From contig JALIBN010000009.1 of NCBI GenBank assembly GCA_030576275.1, positions 1 through 64,000 of the forward strand: DNA of 64,000 nucleotides, given 5' to 3'. The position numbers and the translations under genes were made by a program. This DNA is from Pseudomonadota bacterium. GTDB lineage: Bacteria; Pseudomonadota; Gammaproteobacteria; Nitrosococcales; Methylophagaceae. Positions 47,044-57,038 of this stretch are shown here, piece after piece. Position 1 is the first letter of the stretch. Each line of letters starts with the position of its first letter. The notes beneath the pieces were generated by a model. The model had not been told where the DNA came from, did no database searches, and worked only from the letters and a program-made list of their open reading frames with translations.

Positions 47044-48558
47044 CTATTTTAGAAACAAATCGTAAGCTGGATTATCGGATTCTTGCCAATATTGATAGCC
47101 AAGCGCATCTAAAAACCCTTGGAAGTCTGCTTGTTGTGCATCTGGCACTTGTACGCCAACCAAAACACGACCATAAGCGGCACCATGATTACGATAATGA
47201 AATAAACTAATATTCCAGCGTTGACCGATGCGCGTTAAAAATCGCAATAAGGCTCCTGGACGCTCAGGGAATTCAAACCGAAATAATCGTTCATTTTCAA
47301 TTTGCGGCGCATGACCACCTACCATGTATCGAACATGGAGTTTTGCCATTTCATTATCACTGAAATCAGTCCACTGATAACCCGCCTTATCAAGACTAGC
47401 GAATAAGGCCTGACGCTCGATATCACCACCTGTTAATCTAACGCCCACAAAAACTCGTGCCTGCTGTTCATCTGCGTAGCGATAGTTAAATTCAGTGATG
47501 CCTCGGTCTGATAATGTTTGGCAAAATACTTGGAAACTGCCCGGCCTTTCATCAATTGTGGCTGCAAACAATACTTCACGTCGCTCACCTAATTCGGCTC
47601 GTTCTGCCACATGGCGTAGCCGGTCAAAGTTGATATTCGCGCCACTATCAATCACTACGAGGTGTTCATTCTTTATCTTTTCTCGGGCAATATATTTTTT
47701 AGCTCCGGCGACGGCTAGTGCTCCTGATGGCTCGGCAATTGATCGCGTATCATCAAAAATATCCATGATGGCGGCACATAATTCATCACTGTCGACTAAG
47801 ATCACTTCATCTACGGTTTCGCGAGCGATTCTAAATGGTTCAGCACCGACTTGCCGCACAGCAGTGCCATCGGCAAACAAACCAACCTGGTCAAGCACCA
47901 CGCGTTCATCGGCTTCTAATGCCGCTTTCAAACTAGCCGCGTCCGCTGGTTCAACGGCGATAATTTTGATTTCAGGCCAGAAAGCTTTTATATAGGCGGC
48001 TACCCCCGCAATAAGACCACCACCACCAACCGGTACAAAAATCGCATGTATATGATCGGGATGTTGTCGCATGATTTCCATGGCGATAGTACCTTGGCCT
48101 GCAATCACTTCAGGATCATCGTAAGGATGAATGAAGGTACGACCTTGTTCCTTAGCGATGTTAATGGCATAAGCGCAAGCTTCATCATAACTATTGCCAT
48201 GTAAGATAATCTCGGCGCCATAAGAGCGCACCGCTTCAACCTTTATCGGTGGGGTAGTTTTCGGCATAATAATAAGGGCAGAAATACCCATTTTTTCTGC
48301 TGAGAGTGCAACGCCTTGCGCATGATTACCAGCAGAAGCGGCAACTACCCCTTGCACTCGCTCTTCCGCGGATAATTGACTCATCCGGTTATATGCACCA
48401 CGCACTTTGAATGAAAACACCGGCTGTAAGTCTTCGCGTTTTAACAGTAAGGTATTATTTGTTTTCTTAGATAATCGCGGCATTATATCAAGCGGCGTTT
48501 CAATGGCCACATCGTACACTCGCGCTTTCAGGATTTTTTCGACATATTCAGTCAGCAT
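47044..48558 (-). CDS. ilvA: Threonine ammonia-lyase, biosynthetic
   Basis: Deaminates threonine to 2-oxobutanoate, the first step of isoleucine synthesis. From the ATG at 48558 the product is 504 residues (GTG starts at 48576 and 48564 are alternatives; none has a strong ribosome site). The PLP domain has LKREDLQPVFSFKVRGAYNR with the Schiff-base Lys, ASAGNHAQGVALSA, and the phosphate loop VPVGGGGLIAGVAAY. The C-terminal 160 residues are two ACT-like domains (FPERPGALLRFLTRIG), the isoleucine/valine allosteric region, which marks the biosynthetic rather than catabolic enzyme. Divergent from rpiA. Confidence 0.95.
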   Translation of the reverse strand: MLTEYVEKILKARVYDVAIETPLDIMPRLSKKTNNTLLLKREDLQPVFSFKVRGAYNRMSQLSAEERVQGVVAASAGNHAQGVALSAEKMGISALIIMPKTTPPIKVEAVRSYGAEIILHGNSYDEACAYAINIAKEQGRTFIHPYDDPEVIAGQGTIAMEIMRQHPDHIHAIFVPVGGGGLIAGVAAYIKAFWPEIKIIAVEPADAASLKAALEADERVVLDQVGLFADGTAVRQVGAEPFRIARETVDEVILVDSDELCAAIMDIFDDTRSIAEPSGALAVAGAKKYIAREKIKNEHLVVIDSGANINFDRLRHVAERAELGERREVLFAATIDERPGSFQVFCQTLSDRGITEFNYRYADEQQARVFVGVRLTGGDIERQALFASLDKAGYQWTDFSDNEMAKLHVRYMVGGHAPQIENERLFRFEFPERPGALLRFLTRIGQRWNISLFHYRNHGAAYGRVLVGVQVPDAQQADFQGFLDALGYQYWQESDNPAYDLFLK

Positions 48559-48603
48559 GGCCACACAATTCTTCACTATAATTAATCAATAATACTGCTT
48601 ACG

Positions 48604-48633
48604 TTAACACTGCCGCTGATTTATCTCTATAAT
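48604..48633 (+). promoter_or_regulatory. Probable rpiA promoter
   Basis: TTAACA (48604-48609) and TATAAT (48628-48633) are separated by 18 bp. Transcription would start near 48640, giving a leader of about 35 nt with the ribosome site AAGGAAG before the ATG at 48675. Confidence 0.55.
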
Positions 48634-48674
48634 TGCTAGGATAATTTACCAAATCAAATAATAAGGAAGATCTA

Positions 48675-49337
48675 ATGACTGCTGATGAAATGAAGAAACA
48701 AGCTGCTTACGCTGCACTAGAGCACATTGATACGAATGGTATCGTTGGCGTTGGTACAGGTTCAACGGTTAATCATTTTATTGATGCATTAGCGACTATT
48801 AAACATAAAATTGAAGGTGCAGTTTCTAGCTCTATCGTTTCAACTCAACGTTTAGAAGCTCATGGCATTCAAGTATTTGATTTAAATTCAGTGGGCCAAA
48901 TTGCAATTTATGTTGATGGTGCCGATGAATCTAACCACAATTTGCAATTAATCAAGGGTGGCGGCGGAGCATTAACACGCGAAAAAATCATCGCAGCCGC
49001 TAGTGACAAATTTGTATGTATCGCCGATGAAAGCAAATTAGTTGATATCTTAGGTACATTCCCATTACCAGTTGAAGTCGTTCCCATGGCACGCAGTTAT
49101 GTGGCTCGTGAAATTGTCAAAATGGGTGGCCAACCTGTTTACCGCGAAGGTTTTATCACCGATAACAGTAATGTAATTTTAGATGTTCATGGTTTGGAAA
49201 TCATGGAGCCAATTACACTAGAAAAAGAATTGAATAATATCGTTGGTGTTGTTTCCAACGGTTTATTTGCTATGCGCCCTGCTGATGTATTGTTACTAGG
49301 TAGCGAAAGCGGCACAAAAACAGTTTATGCTAAATAG
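48675..49337 (+). CDS. rpiA: Ribose-5-phosphate isomerase A
   Basis: Interconverts ribose 5-phosphate and ribulose 5-phosphate. 220 residues, with [18 protein letters not shown] (about 23-40, substrate loop), [20 protein letters not shown] (about 80-99, catalytic Asp and the KGGG loop) and [19 protein letters not shown]. The ribosome site is strong (AAGGAAG). Divergent from ilvA, as found elsewhere in gammaproteobacteria. A 10-bp hairpin follows the stop. Confidence 0.97.
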   Translation: MTADEMKKQAAYAALEHIDTNGIVGVGTGSTVNHFIDALATIKHKIEGAVSSSIVSTQRLEAHGIQVFDLNSVGQIAIYVDGADESNHNLQLIKGGGGALTREKIIAAASDKFVCIADESKLVDILGTFPLPVEVVPMARSYVAREIVKMGGQPVYREGFITDNSNVILDVHGLEIMEPITLEKELNNIVGVVSNGLFAMRPADVLLLGSESGTKTVYAK

Positions 49338-49354
49338 CTAAACCTTTAAGATAA

Positions 49355-49376
49355 CCTCACACTTTCAAGTGTGAGG
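49355..49376 (+). terminator. Hairpin after rpiA (weak terminator candidate)
   Basis: CCTCACACTT (49355-49364) and AAGTGTGAGG (49367-49376) pair perfectly over 10 bp around TC. The following bases (TATCGCCTCTTC) are only modestly T-rich, so termination may be partial, allowing read-through to the lol genes or simply protecting the rpiA mRNA end. Confidence 0.5.
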
Positions 49377-49409
49377 TATCGCCTCTTCACAAAGTAGTAA
49401 TTAAACGCC

Positions 49410-50657
49410 ATGTTTAAACCTTTAAGTGTCTACATCGGTTTGCGGTATACCCGCGCCAAACGTCGTGATCACTTCATTTCATTCATATCCTTGTCATCCA
49501 TGCTTGGCGTTGCTCTAGGTGTAGCTGCATTAATCACGGTGTTATCAGTGATGAATGGTTTTGAAAAAGAATTACGTACTCGTATATTAGGCATGACATC
49601 GCACGCCTTTATTACGGGTGCCAATGGCACACTCCAAGACTGGCAAAGTCTACAAGGCTTAATTGGGGAGCGTCCCCATGTACTAGATTCTGCGCCATTC
49701 GTTGAAGGTCAAGCAATGCTGAGTCAAGGTAGCAATGTTCGTGGCACGCAAATCCGTGGTGTTAATCCCAACTTAGAAGGTCGAGTTTCCACTATTGGTG
49801 AAAAAATTATTCAGGGGCAATTTGCTGCCCTAAGCCCAGGTAGTTTTGGCATTATTCTCGGTAAAGATTTAGCTATTGCAATGGGCGTAGGCACTGGCGA
49901 TAAAATAACCTTGATCACACCTGATGTTAGCCCAACGCCGGCAGGGATAATCCCGCGCCTAAAACGCCTTGAAGTAGTCGGTATTTTTGAAATTGGCATG
50001 TATGAATATGATAGCGCCTTAGCCATTATGAATATTGAAGATGCCGCTAAGCTATTTCGTATACCTAACGCTGTAACCGGATTACGCCTCAACTTAGATG
50101 ATATCTATCAGGCACCCAATATTACACGCGAATTGATGATGACCTTACCCACACATTATCGTGCCGCAGATTGGACTTATCAGCATGCTAACTTTTTCCG
50201 TGCACTGAAGACTGAAAAAATCGTGATGTTCGTCATTTTGCTTTTGATTGTTGCCGTGGCGGCATTTAATATTGTATCGACCTTGATCATGATGGTGACA
50301 GACAAACAATCCGATATCGCAATATTAAGAACCTTAGGTATGACGCCCAAAAATATCATGACTATTTTCATGGTGCAGGGGACTTTAATTGGCTTGTTTG
50401 GCACGCTAATAGGTGTCGTTGGCGGGGTGACATTGGCCCTTAATGTCGAATCGATTATTGCGGGTGTAGAAAGCATATTAGGCTATCAATTCCTGCCTGC
50501 TGATGTTTATTACATTAGTAGCTTACCTTCTGATTTACAATGGAATGACGTCACAGTAATAGGCTTGACCGCTTTTGCACTGTCATTACTATCGACTATT
50601 TATCCTTCATGGCGTGCAGCTCAAATACGTCCAGCTGAGGCACTACGTTATGACTAA
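49410..50657 (+). CDS. Lipoprotein-releasing ABC transporter permease (LolC/LolE family)
   Basis: Membrane subunit of the Lol complex that releases lipoproteins from the inner membrane to LolA. 415 residues: helix 1 at about 22-48 (FISFISLSSMLGVALGVAAL), a large periplasmic domain (about 50-265), then three helices (MFVILLLIVAVAAFNIVSTL and two more) and the C-terminal motif YPSWRAAQIRPAEALRYD. Only one permease gene accompanies lolD here, so it may act as the hybrid LolF form or pair with a paralogue elsewhere. It overlaps lolD by 8 nt. Confidence 0.93.
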   Translation: MFKPLSVYIGLRYTRAKRRDHFISFISLSSMLGVALGVAALITVLSVMNGFEKELRTRILGMTSHAFITGANGTLQDWQSLQGLIGERPHVLDSAPFVEGQAMLSQGSNVRGTQIRGVNPNLEGRVSTIGEKIIQGQFAALSPGSFGIILGKDLAIAMGVGTGDKITLITPDVSPTPAGIIPRLKRLEVVGIFEIGMYEYDSALAIMNIEDAAKLFRIPNAVTGLRLNLDDIYQAPNITRELMMTLPTHYRAADWTYQHANFFRALKTEKIVMFVILLLIVAVAAFNIVSTLIMMVTDKQSDIAILRTLGMTPKNIMTIFMVQGTLIGLFGTLIGVVGGVTLALNVESIIAGVESILGYQFLPADVYYISSLPSDLQWNDVTVIGLTAFALSLLSTIYPSWRAAQIRPAEALRYD

Positions 50658-51330
50658 ACCAGCAGTAATTAAATGCAGTCAGCTTACCAAGCGTTTTAGT
50701 GATGGTGGCTTAGAAACTGACGTTTTAAATGACATTAATCTAACCATTAATAAGGGCGATAAACTTGCCATAGTGGGGAGTTCTGGCTCGGGAAAAAGCA
50801 CTCTATTACATTTACTGGGTGGCTTAGATGTACCTAGCAATGGTAAGGTGGAAATTCATGGTCAAGACATTAATGCACTATCAGTCAATGACTTAAGTAA
50901 ATTACGCAACCAGAGTTTAGGATTCGTTTACCAGTTTCATCATTTATTACCTGAGTTTACGGCTGTCGAAAATGTTGCTATACCACTGGTTATTGGTGGT
51001 ACATCTCCGAAAGATGCACAGCAACAGGCTGAAGAGCTACTCATCAAAGTGGGTTTAGGTCATCGTCTGAGTCATAAACCTAGTGAATTGTCAGGTGGTG
51101 AACGTCAACGTGCCGCGTTAGCGCGAGCTTTAATCACTCAGCCTGACTGTTTGCTGGCTGATGAACCGACCGGCAACCTAGACCATCGAACAGCACAGGC
51201 AATTTTTGATTTAATCTTGGAGTTGAATGAGACGCTTGGTACCGCATTGGTGATAGTTACTCATGACACTGAGCTTGCGAGTAGAATGGACAAAACATTT
51301 AACTTATTAGATGGCAATCTTAGTCATTAG
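50650..51330 (+). CDS. lolD: Lipoprotein-releasing ABC transporter ATP-binding protein
   Basis: ATPase of the Lol exporter. A longer frame begins at 50575, but the ATG at 50650, eight bases inside the end of the permease gene, gives the normal start MTKPAVIKCSQLTKRF and 226 residues. Walker A is GSSGSGKSTLLHLLGG, the signature is LSGGERQRAALARAL and Walker B LLADEPTGNLD. The lolD-type motif FVYQFHHLLPEFTAVENV follows the Q-loop. Its 3' end overlaps the convergent DUF2062 gene by 11 bp. Confidence 0.96.
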   Translation: MTKPAVIKCSQLTKRFSDGGLETDVLNDINLTINKGDKLAIVGSSGSGKSTLLHLLGGLDVPSNGKVEIHGQDINALSVNDLSKLRNQSLGFVYQFHHLLPEFTAVENVAIPLVIGGTSPKDAQQQAEELLIKVGLGHRLSHKPSELSGGERQRAALARALITQPDCLLADEPTGNLDHRTAQAIFDLILELNETLGTALVIVTHDTELASRMDKTFNLLDGNLSH

Positions 51331-51844
51331 GTTTTGACTTGTGCTTTCTTTGTAGCCAACTACGTATCACTATTAGACGCCAAAATAACCGAACAAATAA
51401 GATGGCTGACAAAGCCGCGATTACACCACAAATAAAACTCCCGAGTAACAAGGGTTGCCAAATTGCTAAAAACTCATGGGTGAACCATTCCCATGTCATA
51501 GTGAATGCATATTGTTCTACGGGAACATCAAGTACCCATGCGCCGATCTTGTAAGTAAAGAAATAAATGGGGACAGTTGTCAATGGATTGGTAATCCATA
51601 CGCCCATTGCAGCAATAGGCAGATTAACACGGAAAAAAATCGCTAGTGCTGCGGCTATAAACATTTGCCCCAATATAGGCATAAAGCCAACAAATAAGCC
51701 AAGTGCAGCGCCACCCGCAATGGTTCGCCGATTTAAGCACCAGAGCTTAGGATCGGTAAGACGTTGACCAAACTTTTGCAGATGGGGATGCTGCTGTATT
51801 GTTTTATGATCAGGCAGAAAGCGTTTAAGAAATTTACGAGGCAT
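51320..51844 (-). CDS. DUF2062 membrane protein
   Basis: 174 residues with the DUF2062 pattern: a basic N-terminus, LWCLNRRTIAGGAALGLFVG and FMPILGQM, FRVNLPIAAMGVWITNPLTT, and a C-terminal helix (GSFICGVIAALSAILFVRLF) before a basic tail. Three membrane helices are predicted. Function unknown. Convergent with lolD and divergent from comEC, so monocistronic. Confidence 0.9.
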   Translation of the reverse strand: MPRKFLKRFLPDHKTIQQHPHLQKFGQRLTDPKLWCLNRRTIAGGAALGLFVGFMPILGQMFIAAALAIFFRVNLPIAAMGVWITNPLTTVPIYFFTYKIGAWVLDVPVEQYAFTMTWEWFTHEFLAIWQPLLLGSFICGVIAALSAILFVRLFWRLIVIRSWLQRKHKSKPND

Positions 51845-51888
51845 AGCGTCTCATATTATATTTAAGTCGGCCGTTATTATAGGGATAT

Positions 51889-54168
51889 ATGATTAAAACT
51901 GCCATTTCATTTACGTTAGGTTGCTTGTTGTTTTTACAATTGCCCAGTTTACCTGATTCAGTCTGGTTGTGGGTGATGATCGTTTCGGCAATCGCCCTAC
52001 TCATCTTTGCTAAAACTCGATTATTAGCCTATGTATTATTAGGTGGTTTCTGGGTATTAATACAGGCTACTAGTGTACTCAACGACCGGCTATTACCAGA
52101 ATTAGAAGGCCAAGACGTAATCATCACCGGCAACATTGCAAGCGTACCCGAGCACGGTAGCCAAACAATCCGGTTTGAATTCACCCCCGATAAAACAACG
52201 GAGATGGTGCTTCCCCGCAAACTTCGCCTCAACTGGTATAAACCCTTGCCATTAGCATTGCGGGCGGGCGAACGCTGGCAATTAACGGTAAGACTGAAAC
52301 AAATTCACGGCATGGCAAATCCAGCTAGTTTTGATTATGAAGGCTGGTTATTTCAGCAAAGGATTAATGCTACAGGCTATGTTCGTAATCATAAGGATAA
52401 TAGACGACTCGATGTAGCACCATTTTATTCGATCAACGCCTTACGGCAAACTCTGCTTGCCAAATTAAACCGTCATCTTCAATCCAGCCCACAATTAGGT
52501 TTGATTCAGGGATTAACCACTGGTATTCGTGACAATATTAGTCTTTCCCAATGGCAAACCTTACGGCTTTCTGGCACCAATCATTTACTCGCCATTTCTG
52601 GATTACATATTGGTCTAGCGGCAGCCATTGGCTTTTTCAGTGTTCGATGGTTATGGTCACGTCGGGCTAACAATTTATTGTTACTACCCGCTATGGAAGC
52701 CGCGGCAATAGCAGGCTTTATTGCCGCCTTATTTTATGCTGCGTTAGCAGGCTTCGCAATTCCGACGCAACGTGCACTGATTATGCTTGCTACGGTAATG
52801 ATTGCAGTGCTTATTCGCCGGCCAGTGGCACCATCCTATGTCCTAGCATTCAGTTTGTTATTGGTATTGATTTGGGATCCGTTTGCTGTATTAGCAGCAG
52901 GATTTTGGCTGTCTTTTTCGGCGGTAGCCATCATCCTGTTCACCAGCCAGAATAGATTTCCATCACCACACTGGCAATGGTTAAAAATTCATACTCTTAT
53001 TGCATTTGGTCTTACCCCTTTATTGCTGTTATTTTTTATGCAGACCTCGCTCATTGCGCCTATCGCCAATATTATTGCCGTACCCTTTATCAGTTTAATT
53101 ATCGTGCCACTGTTATTGCTGGCAAGCCTAATGTTATGGCTATATGAACCGATAGCATCAGGACTACTTCACTTAGCTGATAGCTTATTAACATTATTCT
53201 GGCCGCTACTTGAGTATCTTGCGGCCTTACCTTTCTCGCACTGGACGGTCCCACATCTGCCTTTTTACTATTACCTCGCGGTAGTCATTGGTACATTATT
53301 ATTGTTATCGCCTCGTGGATTTCCTGCAAAATGGCTGGGTGTCATTGGTCTGTCTCCCCTACTATTATTTCATTCTGTTCGCCCTGAGCAAGGCGAGTTT
53401 TGGTTTACATTATTAGATGTAGGCCAGGGCTTAGCAACAGTTGTGCAAACGAAAGATCACACTCTCGTATTTGATGCTGGTCCTAAATATAGTGATAGTT
53501 TTAATGCCGGCACAGCCATTGTTCTGCCATTTTTACAAGAGCAAGGCATTAAGAGTATTGACACCCTTATGATCAGTCATGCAGACAATGATCATATTGG
53601 TGGTGCAAAACCATTAATGAAAAAGATAGCCGTCGATACCTTATTGACGAGTATGCCAAATCATAAACTACCCGATGCGTTACCCTGTCTCGCAGGTCAA
53701 TCATGGCAATGGAATCAGGTTTATTTCACCGTGCTTTACCCTACTGAACAAGATAGTGGCAGTAAAAATAATCTCTCTTGCGTATTAAAAGTCAGCAATA
53801 ACGCTGGCAGTGTTTTGCTGACGGGGGATATCGAAAGTCAAGCCGAACAGCAGTTAATTTTAAGGCATAATAACGATCTACATTCCACCATACTGGTTGC
53901 CCCACATCATGGTAGTAAAACCTCATCTAGCGTAGCATTTATTGATGCAGTTCAGCCTGAGGTTGTTTTATTTCCAGTTGGTTATCATAACCGTTATCAT
54001 TTTCCAGCAAACATTATCACTGAACGTTATCAACAAAGGGATATTGGACAATACAATAGTGCTGACCATGGTGCAATTCAATTTAAAATGGGCATTAATA
54101 TAATGTCTGCGCCGCTGCTCTATCGCCAACAGTTCAAAACTATTTGGTCTGCTGACAATACTGACTAA
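51889..54168 (+). CDS. comEC: ComEC/Rec2 DNA-uptake channel protein
   Basis: Inner-membrane channel for single-stranded DNA in natural transformation. 759 residues, full length: N-terminal helices, an OB-like periplasmic part (VIITGNIASVPEHGSQTIRF), the competence core (LLAISGLHIGLAAAIGFFSV and ALAGFAIPTQRALIML) with about ten helices, and a C-terminal metallo-beta-lactamase-like domain (about 500-740: LLDVGQGLATVVQ, ISHADNDHIGGA, LVAPHHGSKTSSS). An AGGGA box precedes the ATG. The same gene order comEC-exbB-exbD-msbA occurs in other gammaproteobacteria. Other competence genes are not in this window. Confidence 0.95.
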   Translation: MIKTAISFTLGCLLFLQLPSLPDSVWLWVMIVSAIALLIFAKTRLLAYVLLGGFWVLIQATSVLNDRLLPELEGQDVIITGNIASVPEHGSQTIRFEFTPDKTTEMVLPRKLRLNWYKPLPLALRAGERWQLTVRLKQIHGMANPASFDYEGWLFQQRINATGYVRNHKDNRRLDVAPFYSINALRQTLLAKLNRHLQSSPQLGLIQGLTTGIRDNISLSQWQTLRLSGTNHLLAISGLHIGLAAAIGFFSVRWLWSRRANNLLLLPAMEAAAIAGFIAALFYAALAGFAIPTQRALIMLATVMIAVLIRRPVAPSYVLAFSLLLVLIWDPFAVLAAGFWLSFSAVAIILFTSQNRFPSPHWQWLKIHTLIAFGLTPLLLLFFMQTSLIAPIANIIAVPFISLIIVPLLLLASLMLWLYEPIASGLLHLADSLLTLFWPLLEYLAALPFSHWTVPHLPFYYYLAVVIGTLLLLSPRGFPAKWLGVIGLSPLLLFHSVRPEQGEFWFTLLDVGQGLATVVQTKDHTLVFDAGPKYSDSFNAGTAIVLPFLQEQGIKSIDTLMISHADNDHIGGAKPLMKKIAVDTLLTSMPNHKLPDALPCLAGQSWQWNQVYFTVLYPTEQDSGSKNNLSCVLKVSNNAGSVLLTGDIESQAEQQLILRHNNDLHSTILVAPHHGSKTSSSVAFIDAVQPEVVLFPVGYHNRYHFPANIITERYQQRDIGQYNSADHGAIQFKMGINIMSAPLLYRQQFKTIWSADNTD

Positions 54169-54220
54169 CGGCCACCATTCACGTATGATAACGACAGTTT
54201 TTTAAATCGAGATTAACATT

Positions 54221-54856
54221 ATGTTAGAGATATTTAAATCTGGTGGCTGGCTGATGATACCGCTGTTTGCCTGCTCTATTATTGCCATCGGCATTATTGC
54301 TGAACGATTTTGGAGTCTGCAAACTAAACGTATCGCCCCACCAGAATTGGTGACTCAAATTTGGCAGTGGTTACGCTTTAAACAAGTTGACGAAAATCGT
54401 ATTAAAGCCTTACAAACAAACTCACCCTTAGGTCGAATTTTAGCCGCGGGTTTAATTAGCCGTAACAATTCCCGTGATATCACTAAAGAAAGTATTGAAG
54501 ATATTGGTCGCCACGTCACCTTATCTTTAGAACGAAACCTCAATACCCTCGGTACCATTGCCGCAATCTCGCCACTATTGGGTCTGCTAGGTACCGTCTT
54601 CGGTATGATTAAAGTATTTGCTGTTATAACAACTGAAGGTGTAGGTAATCCTGAAACACTAGCCGGTGGTATTTCTGTTGCATTGATTACTACAGCTACA
54701 GGTCTTATCGTCGCGATTCCAAGTCTCATTTTTTACCGCTATTTTCGAGGCAGGATTAATGCCTTAGTGGTTGATATGGAACAAGAAGCTATGAAATTAA
54801 TTGAAATTTTGCATGGCGATCGTGAGTTTAATATTGATGAGGAACAAAACAAGTGA
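54221..54856 (+). CDS. exbB: MotA/TolQ/ExbB proton-channel family protein
   Basis: Inner-membrane protein of 211 residues with three helices (about 12-30, 108-130, 155-175). The family core LNTLGTIAAISPLLGLLGTV, then GMIKVF and GGISVALITTATGLIVAIPS, is intact. It pairs with the ExbD-like protein encoded next to form a proton-driven stator. In this locus type (between comEC and msbA) the energised partner is unknown; no TonB gene is nearby. The name describes the family, not a proven TonB role. Confidence 0.9.
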   Translation: MLEIFKSGGWLMIPLFACSIIAIGIIAERFWSLQTKRIAPPELVTQIWQWLRFKQVDENRIKALQTNSPLGRILAAGLISRNNSRDITKESIEDIGRHVTLSLERNLNTLGTIAAISPLLGLLGTVFGMIKVFAVITTEGVGNPETLAGGISVALITTATGLIVAIPSLIFYRYFRGRINALVVDMEQEAMKLIEILHGDREFNIDEEQNK

Positions 54857-55278
54857 ACCTCTCACCACAAAAATCAGATGAGCCTGATGTTAATCTGACG
54901 CCGATGATTGACGTGGTATTTTTATTGTTATTATTTTTTATGGTTTCCACTAGTTTCATCCGAGAAAGCTCCCTTAAAGTTGATTTACCTGAGGCAACGG
55001 GTCAAGCATTTGTGGAACAAGAAAAGCCTGTCGACATCATCATTAATGCTGATGGCCAGTTTATCGTCAACAATATTTCACTAGGAACGCCAAGTAAAGC
55101 CGAGTTATCTGCACAACTTAAACTCGCCGTCGGTGAAATTGCTGATCCACATATCATTATTACTGCCGATGCCAAAGCAGACTATCAAAATATCGTCACT
55201 GCAATGGATAGCGCACAACAGCTAGGCTATTCCAGATTGACACTAGCTACACGACAAAAAACTAACGACAAACCATGA
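54853..55278 (+). CDS. exbD: ExbD/TolR family protein
   Basis: 141 residues: a short cytoplasmic part (DEPDVNLTPMIDVVFLLLLF), with the helix holding the conserved Asp of the proton path, then a periplasmic domain ending YSRLTLAT. The start is GTG overlapping the exbB stop (GTGA), which couples the two. It overlaps msbA by 4 nt. Probably works with the preceding ExbB-like protein in the lipid A export operon context. Confidence 0.93.
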   Translation: MNLSPQKSDEPDVNLTPMIDVVFLLLLFFMVSTSFIRESSLKVDLPEATGQAFVEQEKPVDIIINADGQFIVNNISLGTPSKAELSAQLKLAVGEIADPHIIITADAKADYQNIVTAMDSAQQLGYSRLTLATRQKTNDKP

Positions 55279-57029
55279 TTGATAATACTAGAAGCATTAG
55301 CGCAGGCGAAGTTTATGGGCGTTTATTAAATTATGTAAAGCCATATTGGCCCGCATTTTCTGCGGCCGTTTTTGCAATGGCTATCTTTGCTGGTACCGAA
55401 ACAGGTTTGGCCGCCATGATGAAGCCATTGATGGATGGCAGCTTTGTAAATAAAGATCCCGCCACCATTAAATTCATCCCTTTAGCGCTTATTGGTTTAT
55501 TTTTAATCCGCGGCGCTGCAAATTTTGTCACATCTTATGGGCTTGGATGGGTAGCGCGTAATGTTATTAAACAATTACGCACTGAAATGTTTGAGCGTCT
55601 AATCACCCTACCCGCTAGTTATTACGACCAAAGCACCTCTGGGCAATTAATGTCCAAACTCCTCTACGATGTCGAGCAAGTAGCGGAAGCCGCTACAGAT
55701 GCCGTATTAACGATGATTCGTGACACACTTACCATCATTGGTTTATTAGCATGGATGATATATCTCAATGGCATGTTGTCTTTAATTATTCTGCTAACCG
55801 TGCCGCTTATTGCACTACTCGTCTACAAAGTAAGTTATCGTTTTCGTCGCATAAGTAAAACCATTCAAGATTCTATGGGCGATGTTGGTCATGTCAGTAA
55901 TGAAGTAATCGAGGGCCATCGTGAAGTCAAAACCTTTGGTAGCCAAGATTATGAACTGAAACGTTTTGACGTCATCAATCAACAAAATCGTCGCCAACGG
56001 ATGAAAATGATTACCACTGATGCTATTAGCCAGCCTATTATTCAACTTATTTCGGTATTAGGACTTTCAGGCGTAATTTATATTGCCACATTACCTGAGA
56101 TGTTGGATAAGATTTCCGCTGGTAGCTTTATTTCTTTTATCACAGCCATGTTCATGCTGCTTACCCCGCTCAAACGTCTGACTAAAGTTAACGGTAAAAT
56201 TCAAGCTGGTATTGCTGCCGCACAAAGTGTTTTTAGCTTACTTGATCAAAATGCCGAGTCGGATACCGGAACTAAAATAATCGGTAGATCACGGGGTGAC
56301 ATTGAATATCAAAATGTCGGTTTCAGCTACAACGCCAGCAAAGGTGACGTTTTAGAAGATATTTCATTTCACGCTAAACCTGGACAGACTATTGCTTTTG
56401 TCGGTCACTCAGGTAGTGGTAAAACAACATTAGTCAGTTTATTAGCCCGATTTTACCCCAGTACTACGGGTCATATTCTGATCGATGGCATTGATATTAA
56501 TGAACTCAAATTATCTGAATTACGCGATCAAATCTCGCTAGTTAATCAGCAGGTTGTTTTATTTAATGACACTATTGCCAATAATATTGCTTATGGTCAG
56601 AAACAACAGGTCAGTAATGACCAAATCATTGCAGCAGCTAAAGCTGCCCATGCTTGGGACTTTATCCAACGACTACCTGAAGGTTTAGCTACCCATGTAG
56701 GGCAAAATGGGGTGCTATTATCCGGCGGTCAGAGACAAAGGCTAGCCATTGCACGCGCATTGTTACGTGATGCTCCAATACTGATATTAGACGAAGCTAC
56801 CGCCTCGCTAGATTCAGAAGCTGAACGCCACATTCAAGCGGCATTAGAAGCCTTGATGAAGCAACGCACAACCCTAGTCATTGCTCATCGATTATCTACT
56901 ATTGAGAAAGCAGACCTCATTATCGTGATGCATAATGGTAAAATTTTAGAAACGGGAACGCACACAGATTTACTCGCTAAGGGCCAACACTATGCTGAAC
57001 TGTATCGCCTGCAGTTTCAGGAAAAATAG
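55275..57029 (+). CDS. msbA: Lipid A export ATP-binding/permease protein
   Basis: ABC half-transporter that flips lipid A-core across the inner membrane. 584 residues: six membrane helices in the first 320 (EVYGRLLNYVKPYWPAFSAA at the start), then the nucleotide-binding domain with Walker A GHSGSGKTTLVSLLAR, Q-loop ISLVNQQVVLFNDTI, signature LLSGGQRQRLAIARAL and Walker B ILILDEATASLD. It overlaps exbD by 4 nt and is followed by lpxK, the usual msbA-lpxK pair. Confidence 0.96.
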   Translation: MIDNTRSISAGEVYGRLLNYVKPYWPAFSAAVFAMAIFAGTETGLAAMMKPLMDGSFVNKDPATIKFIPLALIGLFLIRGAANFVTSYGLGWVARNVIKQLRTEMFERLITLPASYYDQSTSGQLMSKLLYDVEQVAEAATDAVLTMIRDTLTIIGLLAWMIYLNGMLSLIILLTVPLIALLVYKVSYRFRRISKTIQDSMGDVGHVSNEVIEGHREVKTFGSQDYELKRFDVINQQNRRQRMKMITTDAISQPIIQLISVLGLSGVIYIATLPEMLDKISAGSFISFITAMFMLLTPLKRLTKVNGKIQAGIAAAQSVFSLLDQNAESDTGTKIIGRSRGDIEYQNVGFSYNASKGDVLEDISFHAKPGQTIAFVGHSGSGKTTLVSLLARFYPSTTGHILIDGIDINELKLSELRDQISLVNQQVVLFNDTIANNIAYGQKQQVSNDQIIAAAKAAHAWDFIQRLPEGLATHVGQNGVLLSGGQRQRLAIARALLRDAPILILDEATASLDSEAERHIQAALEALMKQRTTLVIAHRLSTIEKADLIIVMHNGKILETGTHTDLLAKGQHYAELYRLQFQEK

Positions 57030-57038
57030 TTAGAACTC

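Noticed and set aside
46968-47210. 80-codon frame at the 3' end of ilvA
   Set aside because: Mostly antisense to ilvA with no family features.
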